A DNA stretch of 64,000 nucleotides from Ahaetulla prasina (lineage: Eukaryota > Chordata > Lepidosauria > Squamata > Colubridae), in the NCBI RefSeq assembly GCF_028640845.1, contig NC_080546.1, forward strand, positions 84,496,257 to 84,560,256, in the 5' to 3' direction. Positions 42,438 to 53,221 of this stretch are shown here, one piece after another. The notes beneath the pieces are model-generated. The model was not told the DNA's origin. It made no database searches and saw only the letters and a program-made list of their open reading frames with translations. Position 1 is the first letter of the stretch; the number at the start of each line of letters is the position of its first letter. The translations under genes and the position numbers were made by a program.

Positions 42438-42706
42438 TTTTTTTTTTTTTTTGCATTTATATCCCGCCCTTCTCCAAAGACTCAGGGCGGCTTACACTAT
42501 GTCAAGCAATAGTCTTCATCCATTTGTATATTATATACAAAGTCAACTTTTATTGCCCCCAACAATCTGGGTCCTCATTTTACCTACCTTATAAAGGATG
42601 GAAGGCTGAGTCAACCTTGGGCCTGGTGGGACTTGAACCTGCAGTAATTGCAAGCAGCTGCTGTTAATAACAGACTGCATTAGTCTGTTGAGCCACCAGA
42701 GGCCGT
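42438..42706 (-). mobile_element. tRNA-derived SINE family 2
   Basis: T15 start, hairpin complement, core and head complement (GTCTGTTGAGCCACCAGAGG). Confidence 0.9.
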
Positions 42707-43530
42707 TTCAATTACGTAAATCCAAAATCTGGTTTCTTCTGCAGTGTTACAGAGCAGGACCAGCCTCACCACAGATATCTAGAACTGCTTGCATTCAAAA
42801 TGGCGTGGAACCCTGATAGACACATATTTTTCTTCCAAAACGATGGAACCAAAAGCTTTCTCTGGGTGATGAGGAAATCAGTTTAAAAGGATTCTTAAAT
42901 GTGGTGGAAGTAATCCCAAGATCTACTCAACATATTTTGAACCCTTTCTTTTCACGGCCAAAGAACTCGGTGGGGAAACAATCCCAACACAGTTTAGAGA
43001 GAGAGAGAGAAAAAAGATATGAATCTGAACACAAATGAGGAGGTTCAAGCTATGTGTGGTGAATGTGATGCTGGGTCTATATAAGGGGGAAAATACAGAA
43101 TGCAGAAAAGAATGTGCTCCTGATTGATGACTGGTAATAATAATAATTAACTTCAGCTGCGTCGCATACTTAATTACCTTTCCTGTTTGTGGACCAATAT
43201 TTCTTCACAAACATCCGACGCTGAAATATTTGAATTTTAATAAAATCGTTCTATTGGCAAGAGTCCTCCTAACTGAATGTCTTGGGTGATACACATCTGC
43301 TCTATGCAAATTTAAAAGATAAGTAGCACGATTACAATCAGATTAGTGTGTTGGGCAACGAAATGAGATTGCTGAGTTCTCCGAGTGAAAATGTGCACTT
43401 CCTAGGGAGGCCGTTTTACATCAAATTAGTCTAAAATGAGTTTTTCAGTCAATTGTAAGACTGTGAGTGACTGGCCCAGCCGAGCTTTGAGAGGTACAGC
43501 GGAAATATTTTTCCTGCAAACTCTTCAAGA
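42707..43530. other. Single-copy stretch, possible conserved non-coding DNA
   Basis: No family or exon. The part 43140-43500 is non-repetitive with TAAT-rich and octamer-like words (ATGCAAATTTAAAAG near 43306). Suggestive of regulatory DNA only. Confidence 0.4.
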
Positions 43531-43531
43531 T

Positions 43532-43806
43532 TCATTTCTTTTTTTTTTATTTATTTGCATTTATATGCCACCCTCCTCCGAAGACTCAGGGCGGCTTACA
43601 CTATGTTAGCAATAGTCTTCATCCATTTGTATATTATATACAAAGTCAACTTTTATTGCTCCCAACAATCTGGGTCCTCATTTTACCTACCTTATAAAGG
43701 ATGGAAGGCTGAGTCAACCTTGGACCTGGTGGGACTAGAACCTGCAGTAACTGCAAGGAGCTGTGTTAATAACAGACTGTCTTAGCAGTCTGAGCCACCA
43801 GAGGCC
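43532..43806 (-). mobile_element. tRNA-derived SINE family 2
   Basis: As at 42438, with small changes in the hairpin (CCACCCTCCTCCGAAGACTC). The head complement ends GTCTGAGCCACCAGAGGCC. Confidence 0.9.
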
Positions 43807-43849
43807 TTGCGTTGCATCACTACAAACTGATTGATTCACTCCTGTAAAA

Positions 43850-44948
43850 CAGTGGTGGGCTGCTGCTGGTTTAACAACCGGTTTGGCGAGCGCACGCTTT
43901 GCGCGCGCGTGCCTAAAGTGTTTGCGCGCAGCCCTGAAAATGGAGCATTTAGAAGCTCAGCTGCTTACCTTCCAAGTAAGCAACGGTAAATAGAACAGCA
44001 AGTGGGGGGGGGCATGGAATCAGCTGTGCTGCACGATTGAGATGAGCTAGAAAGCAGGAATATCAACAACCTCAGATATGCAGATGATACCACTCTAATG
44101 GCAGAAAGTGAAGAGGAACTAAAGAGTCTCTTGATGTAGGTGAAGGAGGAGAGTGCAAAAGTTGGCTTGAAACTCAACATTAAGAAAACTAAAATCATGG
44201 CATCCAGCCCTCTCAATTCCTGGCAGATAGATGGTGAAGAAATGGAGGCAGTGACAGATTTTATTTTCCTGGGCTCCAAGATCACCACAGATGGGGACTG
44301 CAGCCAAGAAATTAAAAGACGCTTGCTCCTGGGGAGGAAAGCTATGGCAAATCTAGACAGCATACTAAAAAGCAGAGACATCACCCTGCCAACAAAAGTG
44401 CATATAGTCAAGGCTGTGGTTTTCCCAGTTGCAATGGATGGCTGTGAAAGTTGGACCATAAGAAAGGCTGAGTGCCAAAGAATTGAGGCCTTTGAACTCT
44501 GGTGCTGGAGAAGACTCCTGCAAGTCCCTTGGACTGCAAGGCGATCCAACCGGTCAGTCCTAGAGGAGATCAACCCTGACTGCTCTTTAGAAGGCCAGAT
44601 ACTGAAGATAAAACTGAAATACCACCTAATGAGAAGGAAGGACTCACTGGAGAAGAGCCTAATGCTGGGAAAGATTGAGGGCAAAAGAAGAATGGGACAA
44701 CAGAGAACAAGGTGGCTGGATGGAGTCACAGAAGCAGTAGGCGTGAGTTTAAATGGACTCCAGAGGATGGTAGAGGACAGGAAGGCCTGGAGGAACATTG
44801 TCCATGGGGTCACGATGGGTCGGACACGACTTTGCAATTAACAACAAAGAAAGCAGGAAAGAAAGGACCGGATAGGAGGTGGGCAGGGCTACTCGTCGGA
44901 GCTACTGGTTCGCCTAAACTGATCTGAACTGACTGAAAACCACCTCTG
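43850..44948. mobile_element. hAT MITE interrupted by Bov-B
   Basis: Ends CAGTGGTGGGCTGCTG and GAAAACCACCTCTG. Flanks CTGTAAAA and CTGCAAAT match 6 of 8. The hAT parts are 43850-44060 and 44860-44948. Confidence 0.8.
44061..44847 (+). mobile_element. Bov-B LINE 3' end with 12-bp TSD
   Basis: A 5'-truncated RTE-class Bov-B copy flanked by AGAAAGCAGGAA at 44049-44060 and 44848-44859. It begins just before the RT catalytic box (YADD, 44077-44088), has one in-frame TAG at 44137, then stays open for 233 codons (MKEESAKVGLKLNIKK..., FIFLGSKITTDGD, and FELWCWRRLLQVPWTARR) to the stop at 44839. The 3' end is GGGTCGGACACGACTTTGCA then an ACAACAA tail. No RNase H or endonuclease part survives. Confidence 0.93.
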
Positions 44949-45472
44949 CTGCAAATGTTGTTGAAAGTGGTGATTTCTAACGGAACAAAAGTTAGTCAGC
45001 GATATGAATCAAGGTCAAGATCAGTTTTACCTTCATCAGCAATTTGCATGTGCCAAATTTTGCAATCTGCAGCTGCTAGTCAGTTCAACTCTCTGAGCAG
45101 CCTTAGCAAATTCTGTTAGTGATCTGTGTGAACTTGTAATGCCCATAAACAAATGCGTACGGGTTATGAAGTTGTGGCGACTTCAGCATAGTAAATGTAT
45201 GAAATCCTCAAGAAAAGAGGCCACTTTGCTATTAAAATGCTGCAGGATGCAGTCTTCGAAATGCTGACACAGTGCAGAAGGGGGCCAAAGCACCTGAGGA
45301 CAGGATAAAAACTAAGAGTGCAGGTACACTACCATCCAGGTACACTAGCAACCAGGGAAGGATGTTTTGAGAAATTGGAGGCACAGTGGTCTGCTTTTGT
45401 GAGAGTTGGTAAATAGATTAGCCTGAGAATCACTGTAGCACTGTAACACTGTAACATAAGAATCACCGTATT
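44949..45472. other. Single-copy stretch, no gene seen
   Basis: No family or exon recognised. Confidence 0.4.
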
Positions 45473-45647
45473 AACATAACATAACATAATATAACATAAC
45501 ATAACATAACATAACATAACATAACATAACATAACATAACATAACATAACATAACATAACATAACATAACATAACATAACATAACATAACATAACATAAC
45601 ATAACATAACATAACATAACATAACATAACATAACATAACATAACAT
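45473..45647. repeat. (ATAAC)n array
   Basis: About 34 units of ATAAC with one ATAAT variant. Confidence 0.97.
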
Positions 45648-46212
45648 AAGAATCACTGTAAGAACATTGCTAAAAAAGCATTAAGAGTTGTTAACCTAAT
45701 CTTCTGTAGCTTCTTCTCTAGTAATATTGAACTGCAAAGTAGGGCATACAAAACTTTTGCCAGACCAATTCTTGAATACAGCTCATCTGTCTGGAAGCCA
45801 CACTGCATATCGGACATTAATACAGTTGAACGAGTCCCGAGATATTTCACAAGAAGAGTCCTCCACTCCTCTGCTCGCAGCAAAATACCTTATGCCACCA
45901 GACTTGAAATTTTGGGCTTAGACAATTTAGAACTTCACTGTCTTCAGTCTGACCTAAGCGTAGTACATAAAATCATCTGCTACAATGTCCTACCAGCCAA
46001 TGAATATTTCAGCTTCAACCAAAACAATACAAGACCACATAATAGATACAAACTCATGGTAAACCGATCCAAATTCGATTGCAGAAAATACAACTTCAGT
46101 AACAGAGTGGTCAATGCCTGGAATGTACTACCTGACTCTGTGGTTTCTTCCCCAAACCCTCAAAACCTTAACCTTCGAGTGGCTACTGTGGACCTCACCC
46201 CATTTCTAAGAG
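45648..46212 (+). mobile_element. TTTA-tail-family LINE, coding end
   Basis: Plus-strand copy encoding YKTFARPILEYSSSVWKPHC, then PRYFTRRVLHSSARSKIPYA and, in a second frame (45912-46212), NRVVNAWNVLPDSVVSSPNP and VDLTPFLRGL. The usual 3' UTR is replaced by an ATTCT array. Confidence 0.85.
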
Positions 46213-46520
46213 GTCTATTCTATTCTATTCTATTCTATTCTATTCTATTCTATTCTATTCTATTCTATTCTATTCTCCATTCCTTCCCTTCCCTTCCCTT
46301 CCCTTCCCTTCCCTTCCCTTCCCTTCTCTTCTCTTCTCTTCTCTTCTCCATTCCTTCTCTTCTCTTCTCCATTCCTTCTCTCCTCTTCTCTTCTCTTCTC
46401 TTCTCCATTCCTTCTCTTCTCTTCTCTTCTCTTCTCTTCTCTTCTCTTCTCTTCTCTTCTCTTCTCTTCTCTTCTCTTCTCAGTCTAGTCTAGTCTAGTC
46501 AGTCTAGTCTAGTCTAGCCT
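46213..46520. repeat. Pentamer array ATTCT, CCCTT, CTCTT, AGTCT
   Basis: Four successive pentamer types in one register over 300 bp, with CTCCATTC interruptions. Confidence 0.97.
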
Positions 46521-46908
46521 ATTAATAATAACAAAAAGTCCATGCGGTTATCTAGATCAGGGTTGCTGTGATTCCTCATTAACGTGGCAATATTCTTTTG
46601 GCTGCTGTTGTAGGAGCAAACAGGGTCCCTCTGTGTGAAACGGACATGTTGGCTAGATTAAAAAAGACCTCAAGGAAGGCCTCATTTTAACAACATACCA
46701 GGGATGGTGGAGTGCTGGAATGTGAAAAGAATTGGTTTGCAGTCTCTGTTGGATGGGAGCCATTCAGCCGTCTGTAAATGAATCAGCTGCCTTTTCTCAG
46801 AGTTAATGATATTTCTGGCTTAGGGACAGAATTGTTACGCTTCTAGTTTTCGTTTTCACTTTGTTGTTTTTGGAAATGCAGTCTGGTACTTCTCAGGAGC
46901 TTGGCACA
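46521..46908. other. Single-copy stretch, no gene seen
   Basis: Nothing recognised. Confidence 0.4.
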
Positions 46909-47165
46909 TCTCTCTCTCTCTCTCTCTCTCCCTCTCCTTCTCCCTCTCTATCTCTCTGTGTGTCTCTCTCTGTCTCTCCCTCTCCCTCTCTCTCTGTCTC
47001 TTTCTCTGTGTGTCAATCTCTTTCTTTATCTCTGTCTCTGTCTCTCTACCCCCCCTCTGTCTCTCTCTCTCTCTCTGTCTCTTTCTGTCTCTCTCTATGT
47101 CTCTGTCTCTGTCTCTCTCTCTGTGTGTGTCTCTCTCTCTATGTCTCTGTCTCTCTGTCTCTTTG

Positions 47166-47196
<31 letters not shown>

Positions 47197-47606
47197 GTCT
47201 CTGTCTCTCCCTCTCTCTGTGTCTCTGTCTCTTTCTCTGTGTGTCAATCTCTTTCTTTATCTCTGTCTCTGTCTCTCTACCCCCCCCCCTCTGTCTCTCT
47301 CTCTTTGTGTCTCTTTCTGTCTCTCTCTATGTCTCTGTCTCTCTCTCTCTGTGTGTCTCTCTCTCTCTATGTCTCTCTGTCTCTTTGTCTCTCTCTCTCT
47401 GTCTCTCTCTGTCTCTGTTTCTCTGTCTCTGTCTCTGTCTCTCTCTCTGTGTGTGTCTCTTTGTCTCTGTCTCTCTCTCTGTCTGTCTGTCTCCCTCTCC
47501 GTCTCTGTCTCTGTCTCTGTCTCTGTCTCTCTCTTTCTCTCTCTTTTTCTCTGTCTCTCTTTCTCTCTCTGTCTCTGTCTCTCTGTCTCTCTCTCTCTTC
47601 CCCCCT
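46909..47606. repeat. CT/CTGTCT pyrimidine-rich satellite
   Basis: Nearly 700 bp built of TCTC, TCTGTC and TGTGTG words. A marker segment (GTGTCAATCTCTTTCTTTAT) occurs near 47009 and again near 47240, 231 bp apart. The SLSLSL reading frames here are artefacts. Confidence 0.97.
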
Positions 47607-48078
47607 CTACTCTAGGTGTATGTTCAAATACCTCTTCATTCCTCTCTTATTGACTTCAAGAGTAGAATCTACCTTGCCTTCCTTGCTGGTTGTTTTTAAG
47701 GTCACGGTTATTGCAGAACTGATGTGATTTAACTGACTCAGCAGTGGTCTTTGATTGTAAGTCAACTTGACTCTTTTCAGAGACTCTGCTTTGTCCCTTT
47801 GCTGTGGTTAGAAGTTCAAGAACGGAGAGCACTGTTGGCGCTGTCTATAAGTATGAAATCAGTTACATCTTCAATTTTTTAAAAAAGAAAAAAGCCTTTA
47901 TCCTTTCATTGTCAATCATGCAGATGTTGGGTGTCCTCAACCACAAAGGAGAAAATATCTCTTAATGTCTCTTATTGTCTCTCAGTCTTTGCTTGTAAAT
48001 CCCACTCTAGGGAGACTATCAGCAAAGTGAAGAGAGACATTGGTTATTTAAGGGCAATAGCTCCTTGCTTTTTAAATA
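47607..48078. other. Single-copy stretch, no gene seen
   Basis: Nothing recognised. Confidence 0.4.
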
Positions 48079-48185
48079 CAGGTGGTCCTTGACTTACAAT
48101 AGTTCATTTAGTGACCATTTGAAGTTACAGCAGCACTGAAAAAGGTTACTTATGACACTTTTTCCACACTTAATGACCTTTGCAG
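48079..48185 (+). mobile_element. Tigger-like MITE, left end
   Basis: TA then CAGGTGGTCCTTGACTTACA and CATTTAGTGACCATTTGAAG. It runs into a GGAA array where the rest is missing. Confidence 0.72.
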
Positions 48186-48292
48186 GGGAGGGAAGGAGGA
48201 GGGAGGGAGGGAGGGAGGAAGGAAGAAAGGAAGGAAGGAAGGAAGGAAGGAAGGAAGGAAGGAAGGAAGGAAGGAAGGAAGGAAGGAAGGAG
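48186..48292. repeat. (GGAA)n array
   Basis: GGGA then about 20 GGAA units. Confidence 0.97.
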
Positions 48293-48534
48293 CTGTGAAC
48301 AATCATAGATCATTTTCGAATGAAAAAGTCATTATGGAAAAAATTGGCTCAGCTAAAAATGACCCAAATTTATTACTTCTCATTTTTTTTCTTGTGTTCT
48401 CTGTCTAGGTCACTTTGTTCATTCCAATATTTGGTCCTCTCAGTCCTGAATAAATATCTAAAGAATTGATCCACATCCTTAGAGAGCTCAGAGGGCTATC
48501 TAAGCAGGGCTGTGGACTTCAGATAGTTTACCCC

Positions 48535-48606
<72 letters not shown>

Positions 48607-50003
48607 ATTTTTATACCGCCCTTCTCCTGAAGGACTCAGGGCGGTGTACAGCCAAAAATAAAAACAGCAAGTATACAAAGTTAAAATATCAATTTAAAAT
48701 ACCTATTCCATAATGGCCGAATTAAAACCGTCAGATTGACCTAACCTAAAATACCCCATATAAAATTACAATGGATTAAAACTTTAAAATTTAGAAGTTA
48801 AAAAATCAGTCCAATCCCGCTTGAATAAATAAATGAGTTTTTAATTCCCGGCGAAAGGTCCGAAGGTCAGATATTTGGCGTAAACTGGGGGGAAGGTCGT
48901 TCCAGAGCGTAGGTGCTCCAACAGAGAAGGCCCTCCCCCTGGGGGCAACCAGCCGGCATTGCTTGGCGGACGGCACCCTGAGGAGACCCTCTCTGTGAGA
49001 GCGTACGGGTCGATGGGAGGCATAAGGTACCAGCAGGCGGTCCCGTAAGTACCCAGGTCCTAAGCCATGGAGCGCTTTAAAAGTGGTAACCAAAACCTTG
49101 AAGCGCACCCGAAAGACCACAGGTAGCCAGTGCAAACTGCGCAGGAGCGGTGTTACCCGGGAGCAACGAGGAGCTCCCTCGATCACCCGCGCAGCTGCAT
49201 TCTGGACTAACTGGAGTCTCCGAGTGCACTTCAGGGGTAGCCCCATGTAGAGGACATTGCAATAATCCAGGCGGGAAATGACGAGAGCATGAGTGACCGT
49301 GCATAAGGCATCCCGGTCCAGAAAGGGACGCAACTGGCGGACCAGGCGAACCTGGTAAAAGGGTCTCCTGGAGACGGCCGCCAAATGATCTTCAAACGAC
49401 AGCCGTCCATCCAGGAGAACACCCAAGTTGCGTACCCTCTCTGTTGGGGCCAGTGACTCGCCCCCAACAGACAGCTGTGATTGCAGCTGACTGTACCGGG
49501 GTGCCGGCATCCACAGCCACTCCGTCTTGGATGGATTGAGTCTGAGTCTGTTTCTCCCCATCCAGACCCGTACGGCCTCCAGGCAACGAGACAGCAGTTC
49601 AACAGCTTCGTTGGGGTGGCCCGGGGTGGAAAACTACAGCTGAGTGTCATCAGCGTACAGTTGATAACTCACCCCGAAGCCACTGATGACCTCACACAAC
49701 GGCTTCATGTAGATGTTGAACAGGAGAGGCGAGAGAATCGACCCCTGAGGCACCCCACAAGTAAGGCGCCTCGCGGTCGATCTCTGCCCCCCTGTCAACA
49801 CCGTCTGCGTCCGGTCAGAGAGATAGGAGGAGAACCACCGATAAATGGTGCCTCCCACTCCCAATCTCTCCAACCGGCGCAGCAGGATACCATGGTCGAT
49901 GGTATCAAAAGCCGATGAAAGATCCAACAGGACCAGGGCAGAGGAACAACCCCTATCCCTGGCCCTCCAGAGGTCATCCACCAATGCGACCAAAGCTGTC
50001 CCT
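48535..50003 (-). mobile_element. L2-clade LINE, longest RT coding stretch in the window
   Basis: On the minus strand one frame from 49993 to 48806 (396 codons) is open except for a single TAG at 49634-49636. In order: LDLSSAFDTIDH (first catalytic Asp), GVPQGSILSPLLFNIY, YADDTQL (catalytic box, 49646-49657) followed at once by the TAG, then RLNPSKTEWLW, LHWLPVVFRVRFKVLVTT, RAFSVGAPTLWNDLPP, ending in the family C-terminus. The 3' hairpin complement (ACCGCCCTTCTCCTGAAGG) lies at 48614 and an (ATTT)n tail at 48535-48605. The endonuclease half is lost by 5' truncation. Confidence 0.93.
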
Positions 50004-50007
50004 TAGC

Positions 50008-50146
50008 CCTTAGACTTATAAACCGCTTTACAGTCCTTTCTTTACAGCCCTCTCTAAGCAGTTTACAGAATCAGCATATTGCCCCCAAAAATCTGGGTCC
50101 TCATTTTACCCACCTTGGAAGGATCGAAGGCTGAGTCAACCTTAAA
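50008..50146 (-). mobile_element. tRNA-derived SINE family 1, tail part
   Basis: CTTAGACTTATAAACCGCTT, CCCCAAAAATCTGGGTCCTC and GGCTGAGTCAACCTT. The head is missing. It abuts the truncated 5' end of the L2 copy. Confidence 0.75.
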
Positions 50147-50504
50147 TACTTTCTAAACTTTATTTAGGATTTAAATTTTAGAAAAAAGTAAAAGCTTGGG
50201 GAGGAGATTGGCCAATGCTATCTTACACCCTGTAATCCAATAATAAGTATGTTCTCTCAATAAGAGACCACGGCAATGAACTTGACACTTGAAAGTTGGG
50301 GTCAAACTCTAAGACCTTCAACCAACACTAGGTATAACACTCAATGTTAACTGAAAATTTATAACATCATGATGGAGGCATAAAGCAGAACAATGCTTAA
50401 CTGATACTATGATATTGCATTGCATAAAGGTAATGTGCTGTTTATTTCATTTAATTTCCTGCTGCTTCTCCCAAGAGTATTTAAAGGATTTTGTTTCAAA
50501 TGAG
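50147..50504. other. Single-copy stretch, no gene seen
   Basis: Nothing recognised. Confidence 0.4.
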
Positions 50505-50772
50505 TATAGAATAGAATAGAATAGAAATAGAATAGAATAGAATAGAATAGAATTTTATTGGCCAAGTGTGATTGGACACACAAGGAATTTGTCTTGGTGC
50601 ACATGCTCTCAGTGTACATAAAAGAAAAGATACCTTCATCAAGGTACAACATTTACAACACAAATGATGGTCAATATATCAATATAAATCATAAGGATTG
50701 CCAGCAACAAAGTTACAGTCATACAGTCATAAGTGGAAAGAGATGGGTGATGGGAACGATGAGAAGATTAAT
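50505..50772 (-). mobile_element. L2/L3-like LINE 3' UTR with AATAG tail
   Basis: (AATAG)n at 50508-50552, then TTTATTGGCCAAGTGTG and CAAGGAATTTGTCTTGGTGC. The UTR continues to TGGGAACGATGAGAAGATTA. Confidence 0.9.
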
Positions 50773-51016
50773 AATATTAATTAATTAATTAATTAATTAA
50801 TTAATAATGGCTAATAAACGGTTAGCCATCAAGCTATTGGAAGGGGTAGATCCAACTAATGTCATAGCATACTTCTGAGAATTGGATTAACCCTGAATAA
50901 TCTTCTAAAAGTTTAGAAGGAAGGGGAAATATTAGATCAAGAAGATGCTTGGATCTTTCTGAGATGCTCATTGTTGAACCATTGATACATCTCAGTTTTC
51001 CCAACATTGGAATTTC

Positions 51017-51121
51017 CTAGAATAGAATAGAATAGAATAGAATAGAATAGAATAGAATAGAATAGAATAGAATAGAATAGAATAGAATAGAATAGAATAG
51101 AATAGAATAGAATAGAATAGG
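51017..51121. repeat. (AATAG)n array
   Basis: About 20 units followed by GACACACAA, a remnant of a reverse-strand L2/L3-like tail. Confidence 0.97.
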
Positions 51122-51130
51122 ACACACAAT

Positions 51131-51687
51131 AATTCTACAAAGGAATTATTGAGTCTGTCATTTGCACCTCTATAACTGTCTGGTTCGGTTCTGCAACCCA
51201 ACAAGAAAGACACAGACTTCAGAGGATCATTAGAACTGCAGAAAAAACAATGGCTACCACCCTGCCTTCCACTGAGGACCTGTATACTTACAGATCCCTC
51301 ATATCCAGGACATAAACTGTTTCAACTCCTACCCTCAAGACGACGCTATAGAGCACTGCACACCAGAACAACTAGACACAAGGACAGTTTTTCCCTGAAG
51401 GCCATCACTCTACTAAACAAATAATTCCCTCAACACTGTCAAACTATTTACTAAATCTGCACTACTATTAATCTTCTAATCGCTCCCATCACCAATCTCT
51501 TTCCACTTATGACTGTATGACTGTAACTTTGTTGCTGGCAATCCTTATGATTTATATTGATATATTGACCATCATTTGTGTTGTAAATGTTGTATCTTGA
51601 TGAACGTATCTTTTCTTTTATGTACACTGAGAGCCTATGCACCAAGACAAATTCCTTGTGTGTCCAATCACACTTGGCCAATAAAAT
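51131..51687 (+). mobile_element. L2/L3-like LINE 3' end
   Basis: Starts ATTCTACAAAGGAATTATTG and encodes a degraded TITVWFGSATQQERHRLQR-type segment. The UTR is near consensus to CACTTGGCCAATAAA. Confidence 0.9.
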
Positions 51688-51747
51688 ATTCTATTCTATT
51701 CTATTCTATTCTATTCTATTCTATTCTATTCTATTCTATTCTATTCT
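51688..51747. repeat. (ATTCT)n array
   Basis: About 12 units. Just after it, AAAGGAATTTGTCTTGGTGC is a small reverse-strand piece of the same LINE. Confidence 0.97.
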
Positions 51748-51770
51748 AAAAGGAATTTGTCTTGGTGCAT

Positions 51771-52327
51771 AGGATAGGTGGGCTTGGCTGCGTGTCGAGC
51801 TGCACACAAACTAATGTGTAGTGAGGACAGAGTATTTTACATCACTGTTGTGGGCAGTGTAATCCATAGGCTGTGGATCACAACTAGCAAGCGGGAGGAC
51901 ACACTGTTGTGATGAAAGCTGTACGCTGCACATCCAAAGAATACTGTTTGTGGTGATGACAAAGGCACACAAAGAAATAAGTTGTACTACCCATCAAGGA
52001 AAAATCAAATACTGGCATTGATTAATGAGTACCTTAGATTGTTCTTAGAAGGTTTGACAATTTTTATTTACTTAAACTTGTACCTTCATACAGATTATTA
52101 GCTAATCAAATGCCACATTATTAATGAATGACATCTTTTTTTATTTCTCCTTCATTTTAAGCAAAGTTTAGCAATCATTCCGAGCTATCCTGCTTGTTGT
52201 TGTTTTTACATTTGTTTACTGAGTAAAGGAGAATGTAGGTAATTTTTACATGGCTGCAAAAAGTTTTTCTTACAGTAAAAGCCTCATCAGTTTGATTCCC
52301 AGAGTCATGCGCCATTCAGTCAGTCAG
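51771..52327. other. Single-copy stretch, no gene seen
   Basis: Nothing recognised. Confidence 0.4.
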
Positions 52328-52329
52328 GT

Positions 52330-52620
52330 CTTTTTTTTAAAATTTATTTACATTTATATCCCGCCCTTCTCCGAAGACTCAGGGCGGCTTACAGTGTATA
52401 AGGCAATAGTCTCATTCTATTTGTATATTTTACAAAGTCAACTTATTGCCCCCCCAACAATCTGGGTCCTCATTTTACCTACCTTATAAAGGATGGAAGG
52501 CTGAGTCAACCTCGGGCCGGGCTTGAACCTGCAGTAATTGCAGGCTGCTGTGTTCTAATAACAGGCTTCTAACAGCCTGAGCTATTACGACCCTTCTAAC
52601 AGCCTGAGCTATTACGGCCC
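52330..52620 (-). mobile_element. tRNA-derived SINE family 2 with duplicated head end
   Basis: Hairpin complement CCCGCCCTTCTCCGAAGACT, core, head complement. The last 33 bp (CTTCTAACAGCCTGAGCTATTACG) are duplicated in tandem near 52567-52620. Confidence 0.88.
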
Positions 52621-52659
52621 TTATGGTTTCCTGATCATAGGAGGACCATGAAGTCCCCA

Positions 52660-53221
52660 ACATCATCTTTTAATGACCCCATAATTTCTTGCGGGATGGA
52701 GCAGGGGTGAAATCCAGCAGCTTCTAACAGGTTCTGGAGAACTTCTAGTGAAAATTTTGAGCAGTTTGGAGAGTCGGTAGTGGAAATTTTGAGCAGTTCG
52801 GAGAACCAGTAGCGGAAATTTTGAGTAGTTCAGAGAACTGGAAAATACCACCTCTGGCTGGCCCCAGAGTGGGGTGGGAATGGAGATTTAGCAATATCCT
52901 TCCCCCAGGAGTGGGGAGAGAATGGAGATTTTGCAGTATCCTTCTCCCGTCACACCCACCAAGCCACACCCACCAAGCCATGCCAACAGAACCAGTAGTA
53001 AAAAAATTTGGATTTCCCCACCGGGATGGAGTCTCAACGACTGAATGGAGCTGAGTGTTTACTAGCCGGATGCCCTTCCTGTTGCCAATGTGGAGCTTTG
53101 TTCAGCAGATCTATTCTCATTGTGCACAGAAAGAGAGAAATATCTGCCTCTACGTAGGATCAAACTCATAGCCTCCTGATTGTGAGGTGAGAGCTCCACC
53201 TCTAGGCCACTGCACCACTCT
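52660..53221 (-). mobile_element. tRNA-derived SINE family 3 with 15-bp TSD, split by a hAT element
   Basis: Flanked by ACCATGAAGTCCCCA at 52645-52659 and 53222-53236. On the minus strand it has the head TAGAGTGGTGCAGTGGCCTA with box B-like GAGTTTGATCC, a GGAAGGGCATCCGGCTAGTA middle, and the tail CCGCAAGAAATTATGGGGTC then ATTAAAAGATGATG. The hAT element 52702-53023 interrupts its 3' part. Confidence 0.85.
52702..53023. mobile_element. hAT MITE with perfect TSD inside the SINE
   Basis: CAGGGGTGAAATCC left end. The right end is degraded (TTTGGATTTCCCCACCG). Flanks GGATGGAG at 52694-52701 and 53024-53031 are identical. Confidence 0.85.

Noticed and set aside
43965..44837. A 290-codon minus-strand reading frame
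   Set aside because: It is antisense to the Bov-B coding region, whose plus-strand motifs (YADD box, C-terminus, 3' tail, TSD) are clear.
46861..47727. A 288-codon Ser/Leu-rich reading frame
   Set aside because: It is the CT satellite read in frame. Two other frames of the same strand are equally open, which is a property of the repeat.
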